Shown here in pieces: positions 26,705-35,388 of a DNA stretch of 64,000 bases. The position numbers were made by a program, and so were the translations under genes. The stretch's first letter is position 1. Every line of letters begins with the position of its first letter. Below the pieces are notes generated by a model that was given only the letters and a program-made list of their open reading frames with translations, was not told the origin of the DNA and made no database searches. This DNA comes from Hyphomicrobiales bacterium. GTDB taxonomy: Bacteria; Pseudomonadota; Alphaproteobacteria; Rhizobiales; Rhizobiaceae. Where the stretch lies: positions 1 to 64,000 of the forward strand of contig UBJR01000019.1 in assembly GCA_900465675.1 (NCBI GenBank), given 5' to 3'.

Positions 26705-27735
26705 CAGACGGTCTCCGTAACCTTGAGCAGGTTTGCCGGCTTGTCGGGATCGAAGCCCTTGCGGCGCGTGACCGACTCGATGAGGCGGTAGTAGACGAGC
26801 AGCGAAACCAGCGGATCGAGAAGGCCGTTGCCGGTCGAGGGAACACGCAGGTTGACCCCGGAAAGCGGCTGCGTCGAGAAGGGAACCGTCGTCGCGCCAA
26901 GCTTCTGCAGGCGTTCGAGCGCCTGAACGTTGTTGGCGTATGCCGCATCGTCAGGCGCGAAGGCAACAATCGGGAAACCCGGCTGAACCAGACGCATCGG
27001 ACCATGCATCAATTCAGCCAGTGAGAAGGCTTCGGCATGCAAGCCCGACGTTTCCTTTGCCTTGAGCGCGGCTTCGAGCGCAATCGCGAAGGCCGGGCCG
27101 CGGCCGGCCGTATAAAGCGAGCTGGCGTTGAAAAGCACATCCTCTGCCGCGGCCGTATCGATGCCCGATGTGGCCGACAGGGCGCCCGGAAGCTTCTGGA
27201 GCGCCGCCTGTAGATCAGTCTTGCCGCCGATCGCAGCCGTTACGCCGGCAAGCGCTGCAACCGAAGCGATGAAGGATTTCGTTGCGGCAACGCTCTTTTC
27301 CGGTCCGGCATTGAGGCCAAGCACGATGTCGGCCTGATTGCCGAGCGGGCTGTCGGTGACGTTGACGACGGCGATCGTCGTCGCCCCGCCCTTCTTCGCG
27401 GCTTCCTGCAGGGCAACGATGTCAGGGCTGGCGCCCGACTGCGAAACCGTGAAGTGAATGCCGCCCTTCAGATGTAGCGGCGCGCCATAGACTGACGCGA
27501 TCGACGGACCGACGGAAGCCACCGGAACGCCGCAGGTGATTTCGAAAAGATACTTGAAGAAGGTTGCGGCATGGTCGGAAGACCCGCGCGCCGCCGTCGT
27601 CACTACGCTCGGCCGAGCCGAGGAGAAAAGCTTGGCAATTTCGGCAAAGGCCGGCTTTTCCTTTTCGAGCAGGGTCGCCACGACCTCCGGCGACTGGCCG
27701 GCTTCCTGCAGCATCAGCGACTGGTTCTCACTCAT
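26704..27735 (-). CDS. Tandem-SIS glucosamine-6-phosphate deaminase/isomerase (NagB-II/AgaS type)
   Basis: This 343-residue protein has two SIS domains, like the isomerase half of GlmS but without the glutaminase part. Landmarks are 'VVTTAARGSSDHAATFFKYL' and 'GGIHFTVSQSGASPDIVALQ'. It probably deaminates glucosamine-6-phosphate made by NagA to fructose-6-phosphate, replacing classical NagB, which is not in this operon. It overlaps the GntR gene by four bases. Confidence 0.83.
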   Translation of the reverse strand: MSENQSLMLQEAGQSPEVVATLLEKEKPAFAEIAKLFSSARPSVVTTAARGSSDHAATFFKYLFEITCGVPVASVGPSIASVYGAPLHLKGGIHFTVSQSGASPDIVALQEAAKKGGATTIAVVNVTDSPLGNQADIVLGLNAGPEKSVAATKSFIASVAALAGVTAAIGGKTDLQAALQKLPGALSATSGIDTAAAEDVLFNASSLYTAGRGPAFAIALEAALKAKETSGLHAEAFSLAELMHGPMRLVQPGFPIVAFAPDDAAYANNVQALERLQKLGATTVPFSTQPLSGVNLRVPSTGNGLLDPLVSLLVYYRLIESVTRRKGFDPDKPANLLKVTETV

Positions 27736-28505
27736 ATTTCATCTCCAATTCTCAATTCTGCAACGAAATCATAAGCATCGCCACGATAGTGCGAGCGGGT
27801 ATATTCAACGACGCGCTGGTCTTCGAGGCGGGATATCCGCTCGATCAGCAGGGCCGGCGCACCGGCCTTGACGTTCAGCATCGCGGCCGAGGATGGGTCG
27901 AGCGTCACGGCCGTCAGCCGCTGCAGCGCCCGCACCGGCTTGTGGCCGTTGGCAGCCAGGGCGTCATAGAGCGAACCCTCGCCGCCCGCCTGTTCGCCGA
28001 CGAACTTGACCGGAACCACGGCCCGCTCGATCGCCAGCGGCAAACCATCGGCAAGACGAAGACGATCGAGCCGCAACACCGGCTCGTCCTGGCTGAGCCC
28101 CAGCAGGAAGCTTTCTTCCGGCGATGGCTGATTGATTTGCCGGGAGAGGATTTTCGCCGCCGGAGAGCGGCCGCGCGAACGCATGTCGGCCGAGAAAGAC
28201 GAGAGCCGCCAGAGCGATTGCTCCATGCGCTCGACACGCGCCGAAACGAAGGTACCGCTGCCGTGTCGTGATTCAAGCGCGCCTGAAGACATCAGCTCGC
28301 GATAGGCGGTGCGCACCGTGACACGCCCAAGCTTCAGGGCCTCGGCAAGATCGCGCTCACCGGGAAGCGCAGCGCCGGGCTTCAGCAACCCTTCCTGGAC
28401 GAGACCGGTCAATGCCAGGGCCAGCCGCTTGTAGAGCGGTCCGGTCGAGGCCTCGTCGCGCAGTCCGCGCGCATTCAGCTCTGCTATCAGACTGGTTCTA
28501 TCCAT
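27732..28505 (-). CDS. GntR-family regulator of amino-sugar use (HutC/NagR type)
   Basis: This 257-residue repressor has an N-terminal winged helix ('ERDLAEALKLGRVTVRTAYR') and a C-terminal UTRA ligand-binding domain. It is first in the nag operon and is probably autoregulated through the TAGAACC repeats around its own start. Ligand is expected to be a GlcNAc phosphate derivative, as for NagR and DasR; inferred from context. Confidence 0.87.
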   Translation of the reverse strand: MDRTSLIAELNARGLRDEASTGPLYKRLALALTGLVQEGLLKPGAALPGERDLAEALKLGRVTVRTAYRELMSSGALESRHGSGTFVSARVERMEQSLWRLSSFSADMRSRGRSPAAKILSRQINQPSPEESFLLGLSQDEPVLRLDRLRLADGLPLAIERAVVPVKFVGEQAGGEGSLYDALAANGHKPVRALQRLTAVTLDPSSAAMLNVKAGAPALLIERISRLEDQRVVEYTRSHYRGDAYDFVAELRIGDEI

Positions 28506-28537
28506 AGGCGCACATTAGAACCTATTTAGAACCAGTC
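28490..28537 (-). promoter_or_regulatory. Probable GntR operator repeats at the nag operon start
   Basis: An 11-bp perfect inverted repeat, GACTGGTTCTA at 28490-28500 and TAGAACCAGTC at 28527-28537, flanks the GntR start codon at 28505. A third half-site TAGAACC lies at 28516-28522. The pattern resembles HutC-type operators (TGGT...ACCA) and suggests autorepression. Confidence 0.65.
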
Positions 28538-28557
28538 TTCAAGCTGAATCTACGCCG

Positions 28558-28592
28558 CAAAAAAGAAACCCTCGTGACGGATCACGAGGGTT
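28558..28592 (-). terminator. Intrinsic terminator after galM
   Basis: A perfect 11-bp stem (AACCCTCGTGA/TCACGAGGGTT) is followed on the minus strand by TTCTTTTTT. It lies 28 bases after the galM stop. Confidence 0.9.
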
Positions 28593-28620
28593 CGCAAAAC
28601 CAGCGATCAAATCGAACGCG

Positions 28621-29643
28621 TCAGTTCTTGGTGAAGATGTAATCCGTTTCCTGCCGCAGAACCTCGCCCGGCCGCAGAACGGCATTCGGGAAGCCCTCGT
28701 GATTGATCGCATCCGGCCAGACCTGGGTCTCCAGGCAGAAGCCGGCGAACGGTCCGTACTTGCGGCCATCGAGACCTGGCACGGCGACATTCAGCTTGAA
28801 GCCGGCATAGAACTGCACGCCCGGTTCGGTCGTGCGCACTTCCATCGACACGCCGGAATTGAGGCTGCGGGCCAGCACGACGGAGCGCTTGGCGACACGC
28901 TCCTTCGACAGGCAGAAATTATGATCGTAGAGCGCCTGTTCCGAACCTTCAAAACGCTTCATCGGCGCCATTTCGCGGAAATCGAAAGCCGTGCCATCGA
29001 CTGGGCGCAGTTCCCCGGTCGGGATCTGCCGCTCGTCGGTCGGCAGATAGTGATCGGCCGCGATCATGATATCGTGGCCAAGCGCGTCATCGCGGCCGTC
29101 CAAATTGAAATAGGCGTGCTGGCAGACATTGGCAAGTGTCGGCTGGTCGGACGTCGATTCATAGACGATCGAGAACTCGCCGTTACCGTGAACCCGATAG
29201 GTGGCCTGGATCGTGCAATTGCCCGGATAGCCGGCGCGGCCGTCGGGATCGACGATCTTCAGGACAACGCGATCCACGGCATGCTCGACGATCGTCCAGT
29301 TGCGCTTGGCAATGTTATCGCTGCCACCATGCAGATGTGAGACTCCCTTTTCGTTGAGCTCCAGCTGATAGGCCTTGCCGTCGAGCGTGAACTTGCCGCC
29401 GCCGATGCGATTGGCGCAGCGCCCGGGCGTCGCACCGAAATAAGAGGAGTAGGACGGATAATCGGCAAAATTGTCGAAGCCGAGAAGCAGCGGGGCGTCG
29501 TGACCGTCGAGCCTGAGATCCTGGATGACAGCGCCCCAGCTCATGATCTTCGCCGTCAGACCGCCGCCTTTGATCTCGACGCGATAGACGGTTTCTCCGT
29601 CTTTCGTCGTTCCGAAAACTTCCCGCTTGAGCTCTTCCGCCAT
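28621..29643 (-). CDS. galM: Aldose 1-epimerase (galactose mutarotase)
   Basis: This protein of about 340 residues interconverts alpha and beta aldose anomers. The catalytic histidine is in 'NVCQHAYFNLDG' and the general-base glutamate in 'AGFCLETQVWPDAINHEG', a strong family signature. The frame opens at 29757, but ATG 29643 gives the usual N-terminus (MAEELKREVFG). It is monocistronic, with terminators on both sides. Confidence 0.92.
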   Translation of the reverse strand: MAEELKREVFGTTKDGETVYRVEIKGGGLTAKIMSWGAVIQDLRLDGHDAPLLLGFDNFADYPSYSSYFGATPGRCANRIGGGKFTLDGKAYQLELNEKGVSHLHGGSDNIAKRNWTIVEHAVDRVVLKIVDPDGRAGYPGNCTIQATYRVHGNGEFSIVYESTSDQPTLANVCQHAYFNLDGRDDALGHDIMIAADHYLPTDERQIPTGELRPVDGTAFDFREMAPMKRFEGSEQALYDHNFCLSKERVAKRSVVLARSLNSGVSMEVRTTEPGVQFYAGFKLNVAVPGLDGRKYGPFAGFCLETQVWPDAINHEGFPNAVLRPGEVLRQETDYIFTKN

Positions 29644-29721
29644 TATACCATCGTCCTGAAATCTGTTCGCATCCGGCAGCGAAACTGCCCCCATTTGCCG
29701 CGAACCGCAACTGCCAATGCC

Positions 29722-29757
29722 AAAAAAGAAATGCCGCTGCGGCAAAGGCAGCGGCAT
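29722..29757 (-). terminator. Intrinsic terminator after metA
   Basis: A perfect 10-bp stem (ATGCCGCTGC/GCAGCGGCAT) is followed on the minus strand by TTCTTTTTT. It begins 24 bases after the metA stop and keeps metA separate from galM. Confidence 0.9.
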
Positions 29758-29780
29758 AGCATCAACAGATTGATAAGCCG

Positions 29781-30704
29781 TCAGATTTTCGTGCCGATCT
29801 CGTTGAGGTCGTAGGACGTCGTCTGATAGATTTCATTGATCCAGTTGCCGAACAGCAGATGTGCATGACTGCGCCAGCGATTTTGCGGCGGCAGCGCCGG
29901 ATCATTATGCGGGAAGTAGTTGTGCGGCATCTTGATCGGCACGCCAGCATTCACGTCGCGGAAATATTCGTCCGACAGCGACGTCGAATCGTATTCGACA
30001 TGGTTGAAGATGTAGAGGCGTTTGCTCGCCTCTTCCTGAACCAGACAGACGCCCATCTCGTTTGATTCCATCAGGATCTCGAGACCCTGCGCCTTCTCGA
30101 TGTCGCCGCGACGCACTTCCGTCCAGCGCGACACCGGAATCTCGAAATTATCCGAGAAACCGTTGAGATAGACCGAGGACGGCTTCAGGTTCTTGTGGCG
30201 GTAAACGCCGAATGCCTTCTCCTTCAGCTCATGCTTGGGAACGCCGTGGAAGTGATAGATCGCCGCCATCGCACCCCAGCAGACATTCATCGTCGAATGC
30301 ACGTTGGTCTTCGTCCATTCGAAGATGTCCTGCATCTCGCTCCAATAGTTGACGTCTTCGAAGGGCATCAGCTCGATCGGCGCGCCGGTGATGATGAAGC
30401 CGTCGAACTTGCGATGCTTCACCTCTTCCCAGGTCTGGTAGAAGGCCAGCAGATGGTCTTCCGAGGTATTCTTGGCCTTGTGGTTGCCGACCCTGACCAG
30501 CGACAACTCGACCTGCAGCGGCGAGGCGCCGACAAGGCGCGCCATCTGCACTTCGGTCTTGATCTTGTTCGGCATGAGATTGAGAAGCCCGATCTGAAGC
30601 GGGCGGATATCCTGGCGGATAGCCACTGTCTCAGTCATCACCCGCACACCCTCCTGAACGAGGGTTTCGAAAGCGGGCAGCGTGTCAGGAATCTTGATGG
30701 GCAT
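29781..30704 (-). CDS. metA: Homoserine O-acyltransferase, probably acetyl-CoA-using
   Basis: This 307-residue enzyme of methionine synthesis acylates homoserine. The catalytic residues sit at canonical MetA positions: Cys142 (MNVCWG), His235 and Glu237 (FNHVEYD). Residue 111 is glutamate (GAPIE), where the E. coli succinyltransferase has glycine; in characterised MetA proteins Glu111 goes with acetyl-CoA. It is therefore probably a homoserine O-acetyltransferase despite its MetA fold. The start at 30704 follows a SAM-II riboswitch and a terminator hairpin, so expression should fall when S-adenosylmethionine is plentiful. Confidence 0.93.
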   Translation of the reverse strand: MPIKIPDTLPAFETLVQEGVRVMTETVAIRQDIRPLQIGLLNLMPNKIKTEVQMARLVGASPLQVELSLVRVGNHKAKNTSEDHLLAFYQTWEEVKHRKFDGFIITGAPIELMPFEDVNYWSEMQDIFEWTKTNVHSTMNVCWGAMAAIYHFHGVPKHELKEKAFGVYRHKNLKPSSVYLNGFSDNFEIPVSRWTEVRRGDIEKAQGLEILMESNEMGVCLVQEEASKRLYIFNHVEYDSTSLSDEYFRDVNAGVPIKMPHNYFPHNDPALPPQNRWRSHAHLLFGNWINEIYQTTSYDLNEIGTKI

Positions 30705-30738
30705 TGCATTCACTCGATCGAACAGGACAACCGGCAAA

Positions 30739-30775
30739 TAAAAAAACCGGTGGCGAAAAAAGAATCGCTACCGGT
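30739..30775 (-). terminator. Leader terminator between SAM-II riboswitch and metA
   Basis: On the minus strand ACCGGTAGCG and CGCCACCGGT form a 10-bp stem with one mismatch, followed by a run of seven T. Its 5' arm contains TAGCGATT, which can pair with AGTCGCTA inside the riboswitch (eight pairs, one G-U). Forming the aptamer would thus free the terminator. Confidence 0.8.
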
Positions 30776-30782
30776 CCGCACG

Positions 30783-30838
30783 CGGCCCTTTAGCGACTTA
30801 TTTAACGTGGCTGCAAGCCGGCCGGCCAAATCACCACG
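30783..30838 (-). ncRNA. SAM-II riboswitch upstream of metA
   Basis: The minus strand reads like the SAM-II (metA) motif: P1 is CGTGG pairing with CCACG, enclosing TGATTTGGCC and CTTGCAG, followed by TTAAATAAGTCGCTAAAGGG. Pseudoknot pairing is visible: CGGCTT with AAGTCG and GGCC with GGCC. It senses S-adenosylmethionine and should switch off metA. Position, gene and taxon all fit this riboswitch class. Confidence 0.9.
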
Positions 30839-30990
30839 ATCCTCTAGATAGCGCTGACAGCGCCGCGAATCAATCGTGATTCGCAACCTGCACTTTGAGC
30901 TAGGTAACTCACGCATTAATGACTGGTAGAATCTGTTGATGGACAGCACGCGCTACCATGTTAATCAGGGATGATGCTGTACAGGAATGC

Positions 30991-32832
30991 ATGATGACGG
31001 ACGACGCCAAAGGCGGGGCTGTCGGCCAGCGGCAAGATAGGGTCGGATACGATCTCAGCCTCGGCTATCGCCTCAAATTGATGTTTTTAGCCTTCTGGGC
31101 TTCGAAAGTGCGCGGCAAGATCCTGTCTCTCGCCGCCATCCTTATGTTCGTCATCTTGGCGACGGCCTACGGTCAGGTCGTTCTCAACCGCTGGAACGCG
31201 CCGTTCTATGATTCGCTGCAACGGCGCGATGTCGGCGAGTTCTTCCATCAGCTTCAGATTTTCGGCCTGATCGCCGGGTCCCTGCTGCTTCTCAATGTCG
31301 GCCAGGCCTGGCTGAACCAGATGACGGCGCTCTATATGCGCGAGGGCTTGACCCGCGATCTCGTCGATCAATGGCTGAAGCACAAGCGGGCCCTGCGGCT
31401 GGCCTCGAGCGGGCTGATCGGCGTCAATCCGGACCAGCGCCTGCATGAGGACGCCCGCAACCTTGCCGAAAGCACCACCGGCCTCGTTCTCGGCCTCATC
31501 CAGTCGACGATCCTGCTCGTCAGCTTCATCGGCGTGCTCTGGGAGCTGTCGAGCGGCTTCGTCTTCCACTTCCGCACCTATTCCTTCGCCATCCCCGGCT
31601 ACATGGTCTGGGCCGCCGTCTTCTATGCCGCGTCGGCGTCGATCCTCAGCCAGATCGTCGGCAGAAAGCTGGTGCCGATCAACGCCGAGCGCTTCTCCAA
31701 GGAAGCCGAACTCCGCTTCTCGCTGATGCACGCCAACGAGAACATGCCGGCGATTACCGTCGCCAGAGGCGAGGAAAACGAGCGCCAGCGCATCAACACC
31801 GATATCAGCACGGTTCTCGCCGTGCTCAAGCGGCTGACCATGGCCAATACCAACCTGACCTGGGTTTCGGCCGGTTACGGCTGGCTGGTCATCGTCATAC
31901 CGATCATCGTCGCCGCGCCCGCCTATTTCTCCGGCGGCCTGACCTTCGGTGAGCTGATGATGTCGGTCGGCGCCTTCAACCAGGTCAATACGGCGCTGCG
32001 CTGGTATGTCGCCAATTTCGGCCCGATCGCCGAATGGCGCGCGACGCTGAACCGCGTCACCGATTTCCGCCATGCGCTTGAGCACATGGATGAACCGCTC
32101 AATCCGAAGAACGTCATCGCCTACGAAGACACCGCCGCGGACAGGCTTGTGATGAAGAACGTCACCATCGCCGCCAAGTTGGGCGAAGAGGTCGATCAAT
32201 GCGGCGGCTTCCGCCTGCACGAGCCCGATGTGACGTTGAAGGCCGGCGAGAAGGTGATGATAAACGGCGATCACAACGTCAATCGGAAGCTTCTCTTCCA
32301 GGCGATGGCCGGCCTCTGGCCCTGCGGCAGCGGCACGATGGGCCTGCCGCCCTCAGACGACATCCTGTTCGTCCCCCAGGTCGCCTATATCCCCGGCGGC
32401 ACGCTGCGCGAGGCGCTCTCCTTCCCCGAACCGGCCGGCTCCTACAAGAACGAGGATATCGAGGCAGCTCTGGAGAAAGCCGGGCTGCGTCAACTGATAA
32501 GCCGCCTCGACACGCGGGCGCGCTGGGACAAGGTTCTGGATGCCGACGAACAGAAGGCCATCGGCTTTGCCCGCCTTCTGCTGGTTCGCCCGCGCTGGGT
32601 GGTGTTCGACGAAGTGCTCGAAGGCTTGGAGCCGGAATGGCAGTCGACGCTGACCAATCTTCTGACGGCGCTGCCGGAAACATCGATGATCTATATCGGC
32701 CGTTCGGAAATCTACATGGAGATTCTGAAGCCGAAGGTCCTCCATCTGGAAGCGATAGCCTCCAAGACCGAAGAACCGCCGCCACCGCCGAAAACCGGCA
32801 CCGGCCGCCCCGCGGCGGCACCGGTTATCTAG
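30991..32832 (+). CDS. SbmA/BacA-like ABC exporter with degenerate ATPase domain
   Basis: This protein of about 613 residues has a membrane domain of the SbmA/BacA/YddA family (residues about 30-360) with helices such as 'ILSLAAILMFVILATAYGQ', followed by a nucleotide-binding domain. That domain is damaged at key sites: the Walker A position reads GDHNVNRKL instead of GxxGxGKST, the LSLGEQQR signature is DADEQKAIG and the switch histidine is replaced in YIGRSE. Walker B (WVVFDE) remains. It may transport peptides or lipid-like compounds, possibly driven by ion gradient as BacA is, rather than by ATP. The start is ATG 30991 or 30994 after AGGA; the frame opens at 30958. A proline-rich tail ends the protein. 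Confidence 0.82.
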   Translation: MMTDDAKGGAVGQRQDRVGYDLSLGYRLKLMFLAFWASKVRGKILSLAAILMFVILATAYGQVVLNRWNAPFYDSLQRRDVGEFFHQLQIFGLIAGSLLLLNVGQAWLNQMTALYMREGLTRDLVDQWLKHKRALRLASSGLIGVNPDQRLHEDARNLAESTTGLVLGLIQSTILLVSFIGVLWELSSGFVFHFRTYSFAIPGYMVWAAVFYAASASILSQIVGRKLVPINAERFSKEAELRFSLMHANENMPAITVARGEENERQRINTDISTVLAVLKRLTMANTNLTWVSAGYGWLVIVIPIIVAAPAYFSGGLTFGELMMSVGAFNQVNTALRWYVANFGPIAEWRATLNRVTDFRHALEHMDEPLNPKNVIAYEDTAADRLVMKNVTIAAKLGEEVDQCGGFRLHEPDVTLKAGEKVMINGDHNVNRKLLFQAMAGLWPCGSGTMGLPPSDDILFVPQVAYIPGGTLREALSFPEPAGSYKNEDIEAALEKAGLRQLISRLDTRARWDKVLDADEQKAIGFARLLLVRPRWVVFDEVLEGLEPEWQSTLTNLLTALPETSMIYIGRSEIYMEILKPKVLHLEAIASKTEEPPPPPKTGTGRPAAAPVI

Positions 32833-32836
32833 CGAA

Positions 32837-33460
32837 TTACATCGGCTGAACGCCGCTGAGACCGACCGAGACCTGTTTCGAGGAGACGCTGCCATCGGCA
32901 GCCTTTTCGGCATTGACGATCACCGCGGCGCCTGGCTTCAGATCGTCCTTGGTCGCCGAAGCGATGGTGACGACCTGTGTGCCATCAGGGATGGCGATGG
33001 TCTTTTCCTTGCCCTGATAGGTCAGCGTGATCGTCTTGCCGTTGACCGCCTTGACGGCGGTGCTGACGGTCGCATTGGTCATCTCGGTATTCGGCTTGGC
33101 GTCCCAGGGGCGGTTGCCCTCGCCGGTACCCTTCATCGATGCCGGGAAGATCATCACTTGCAGCGCGTCATTCGGCCCGCTGCCCTTCGGCATCGAGCCG
33201 ACGCCAACGAAATCGCCCGGCTTGATGTCATCGACGGCCGCCCGCTGGATGCCACCAACCCGGAAGCCCGATTGCATGGCGATCGACTGGTCGGTTCCGT
33301 CGCGGGTCTTGATGGTCAGCACATCGCCGTTGAGGCTCTCGACGATGCCGCGAATGCGGACACGCTGCGTATCGTCGGCCTGGCTGGACTGAACGGCTGA
33401 AAAGCTGATGGCTGCGGCGGCGAGCGCCGTCAGAAATGCGGAAGAAAGCTTGCGAGACAT
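32837..33460 (-). CDS. Secreted hypothetical protein, DUF5666-like
   Basis: This 207-residue protein has a clear signal peptide ('LTALAAAAISFSAVQSSQA', cleavage about residue 29) and two similar beta-rich halves around 'GIVESLNGDVLTIKTRDG' and 'KAVNGKTITLTYQGKEKTI', recalling DUF5666-type repeats. It is expected in the periplasm. No enzymatic motif is seen and the function is unknown. ATG 33460 has AGGA upstream. It converges with the exporter gene, four bases apart. Confidence 0.7.
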   Translation of the reverse strand: MSRKLSSAFLTALAAAAISFSAVQSSQADDTQRVRIRGIVESLNGDVLTIKTRDGTDQSIAMQSGFRVGGIQRAAVDDIKPGDFVGVGSMPKGSGPNDALQVMIFPASMKGTGEGNRPWDAKPNTEMTNATVSTAVKAVNGKTITLTYQGKEKTIAIPDGTQVVTIASATKDDLKPGAAVIVNAEKAADGSVSSKQVSVGLSGVQPM

Positions 33461-33561
33461 ATGACTATTCCTTGTCGCCACGATAGCAGGCATATCCCCC
33501 GGCTGCCGGAGCGGACTCTAGAGCCGCACCGGGACACCGGCGAATCAAGGAAACGTGAGAC

Positions 33562-35385
33562 TCAGCCTTCGATCTCCTCCCTCAGCATTTCCAGCTCAAG
33601 CCATTCCTCTTCCATCTTCGTCACGCTGTCGCGCAGCTTTTCCATCTCCGCGGCAAGCCTGTTGAAGGTCGCCGGGTCCTTGGTGAACAGGTTCGGATCG
33701 GCCATCTTCGCTTCGCGCTTGGCGATCTCAGCCTCAGCCTTGGCCATTTCTTTCGGCAGGTTCTCGAGTGCGAACTTCTGCTTGAACGAAAGCTTGCCCT
33801 TACCCTTCGGCGCCTCGGCAGAGGGCGAAGCCTCCGCCTTCACCTTTTCGGCGGCCTTCTCCGCCCTGCGACGCTCATCCAGAGCGCCTTTCCGCTGGGC
33901 CATCATGTCGGAATAGCCGCCGGCATATTCGATCCACCGGCCATCAGGTGCATCCGGAACGGCAGGCGCAATCGTCGAGGTCACGGTGCGGTCGAGGAAG
34001 TCACGGTCGTGGCTGACGAGAATGACCGTGCCGGGAAAGCCGGCGACGATTTCCTGCAGCAGGTCGAGCGTTTCAATATCGAGGTCGTTGGTTGGCTCGT
34101 CGAGGATCAACAGGTTTGTCGGCCGCGACAGGATTCGGGCCAGCATGAGACGGGCACGTTCGCCGCCGGAGAGGTTCTTGATCGGTGTGCGCGCCTGCTC
34201 CGGCTGGAACAGGAATTCCTTCATGTAGCCGGTCACATGGCGCTGCTCGCCATTGACGAGCAGGTTTTCGCCGCGGCCATCGGTCAGGTAATTTGCCAGC
34301 GTGTCGTCGAGGTTGAGTTCCTCGCGCTTCTGATCGAGCGTTGCGATTTCTAGATTGGTGCCGAGCTTCACGGTGCCGCTGTCGGGCGCCAACTGGCCAG
34401 TCAGTATCTTCAGCAGCGTCGTCTTGCCGGCGCCGTTCGGGCCGACGAGGCCGATGCAATCACCGCGATGCACGCGAATAGAAAACGGCGTGACGATCGG
34501 CCGCTCGCCATATGTCTTGGTGATCTTGTCTGCCTCGATCACCAGCTTGCCGGATTCCTGCGCATCCGAAACGCTCGCCTGGACGCTGCCCTGCGGACCC
34601 TTGTGGCCGCGATATTGCGAGCGCATGGTGTGCAGCTCACCGAGACGGCGCATGTTGCGCTTGCGGCGCGCGGTAACGCCATAGCGCAGCCAATGCTCTT
34701 CACGCTCGATCGCCTTGCCGAGCTTGTGCTGTTCCAGCTCCTCGGCCTCCAGCACCTGATCGCGCCAGACTTCGAAATGCCCGAAGCCACGATCCAGACG
34801 CCGCGACGTGCCGCGATCGAGCCAAACGGTGGCCGTCGAGACCTTTTCGAGGAAGCGTCGGTCATGCGAAATCAGCACGAGGGCGCTGCGCGTCTTCTGC
34901 AGCTCGCCTTCCAGCCATTCGATGGTCGGCAGGTCGAGATGGTTGGTCGGCTCGTCGAGCAGCAGGATATCCGGCTCCGGCGCCATGACGCGGGCAAGTG
35001 CTGCGCGGCGGGCTTCGCCGCCAGAAAGGTTCTTCGGGTCTTCCTCGCCGGTGAGGCCGAGATGCGACAGAAGATAGGTGACACGATAGGGATCGTCGCC
35101 CGGCCCAAGCCCGGCCTCGGCATAGGCCTGCACCGTTGCAAAACTTCCGAAATCAGGCGCTTGCTCAAGATACCGGACCGTCGAGGAGGGATGACGGAAC
35201 ACCTCGCCGGATTGCGCTTCGGCGATGCCGGCAGCGATCTTCAGCAGCGTCGACTTGCCGGAACCGTTGCGGCCGACGAGGCAGATCTTGTCGCCGGGCT
35301 CCACCTGCAGGCTTGCGCCCGCCAGCAACGGCGCGCCGCCGAAGCTCAGAAAGATGTCGTCCAGTTTGAGAATGGGAGGCGCCAA
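33562..35385 (-). CDS. ABC-F family ATPase (Uup/EttA-like)
   Basis: This 607-residue soluble protein has two ABC ATPase domains and no membrane segments. Walker A motifs are GRNGSGKST (about 36-44) and GPNGAGKTT (about 312-320), and both signatures are complete (LSGGEARR, LSGGERAR), with Walker B LLLDEPTNHLD and LILDEPTNDLD. A C-terminal coiled coil rich in Lys, Glu and Ala follows, as in Uup. ABC-F proteins act on the ribosome to resolve stalled translation; Uup is also linked to DNA transposition. It ends next to thiN, with three bases between. Confidence 0.87.
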   Translation of the reverse strand: MAPPILKLDDIFLSFGGAPLLAGASLQVEPGDKICLVGRNGSGKSTLLKIAAGIAEAQSGEVFRHPSSTVRYLEQAPDFGSFATVQAYAEAGLGPGDDPYRVTYLLSHLGLTGEEDPKNLSGGEARRAALARVMAPEPDILLLDEPTNHLDLPTIEWLEGELQKTRSALVLISHDRRFLEKVSTATVWLDRGTSRRLDRGFGHFEVWRDQVLEAEELEQHKLGKAIEREEHWLRYGVTARRKRNMRRLGELHTMRSQYRGHKGPQGSVQASVSDAQESGKLVIEADKITKTYGERPIVTPFSIRVHRGDCIGLVGPNGAGKTTLLKILTGQLAPDSGTVKLGTNLEIATLDQKREELNLDDTLANYLTDGRGENLLVNGEQRHVTGYMKEFLFQPEQARTPIKNLSGGERARLMLARILSRPTNLLILDEPTNDLDIETLDLLQEIVAGFPGTVILVSHDRDFLDRTVTSTIAPAVPDAPDGRWIEYAGGYSDMMAQRKGALDERRRAEKAAEKVKAEASPSAEAPKGKGKLSFKQKFALENLPKEMAKAEAEIAKREAKMADPNLFTKDPATFNRLAAEMEKLRDSVTKMEEEWLELEMLREEIEG

Positions 35386-35388
35386 GGA

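Noticed and set aside
31087..32274. A 395-codon minus-strand frame opposite the BacA-like gene
   Set aside because: Antisense of a clear membrane protein gene; no domain seen.
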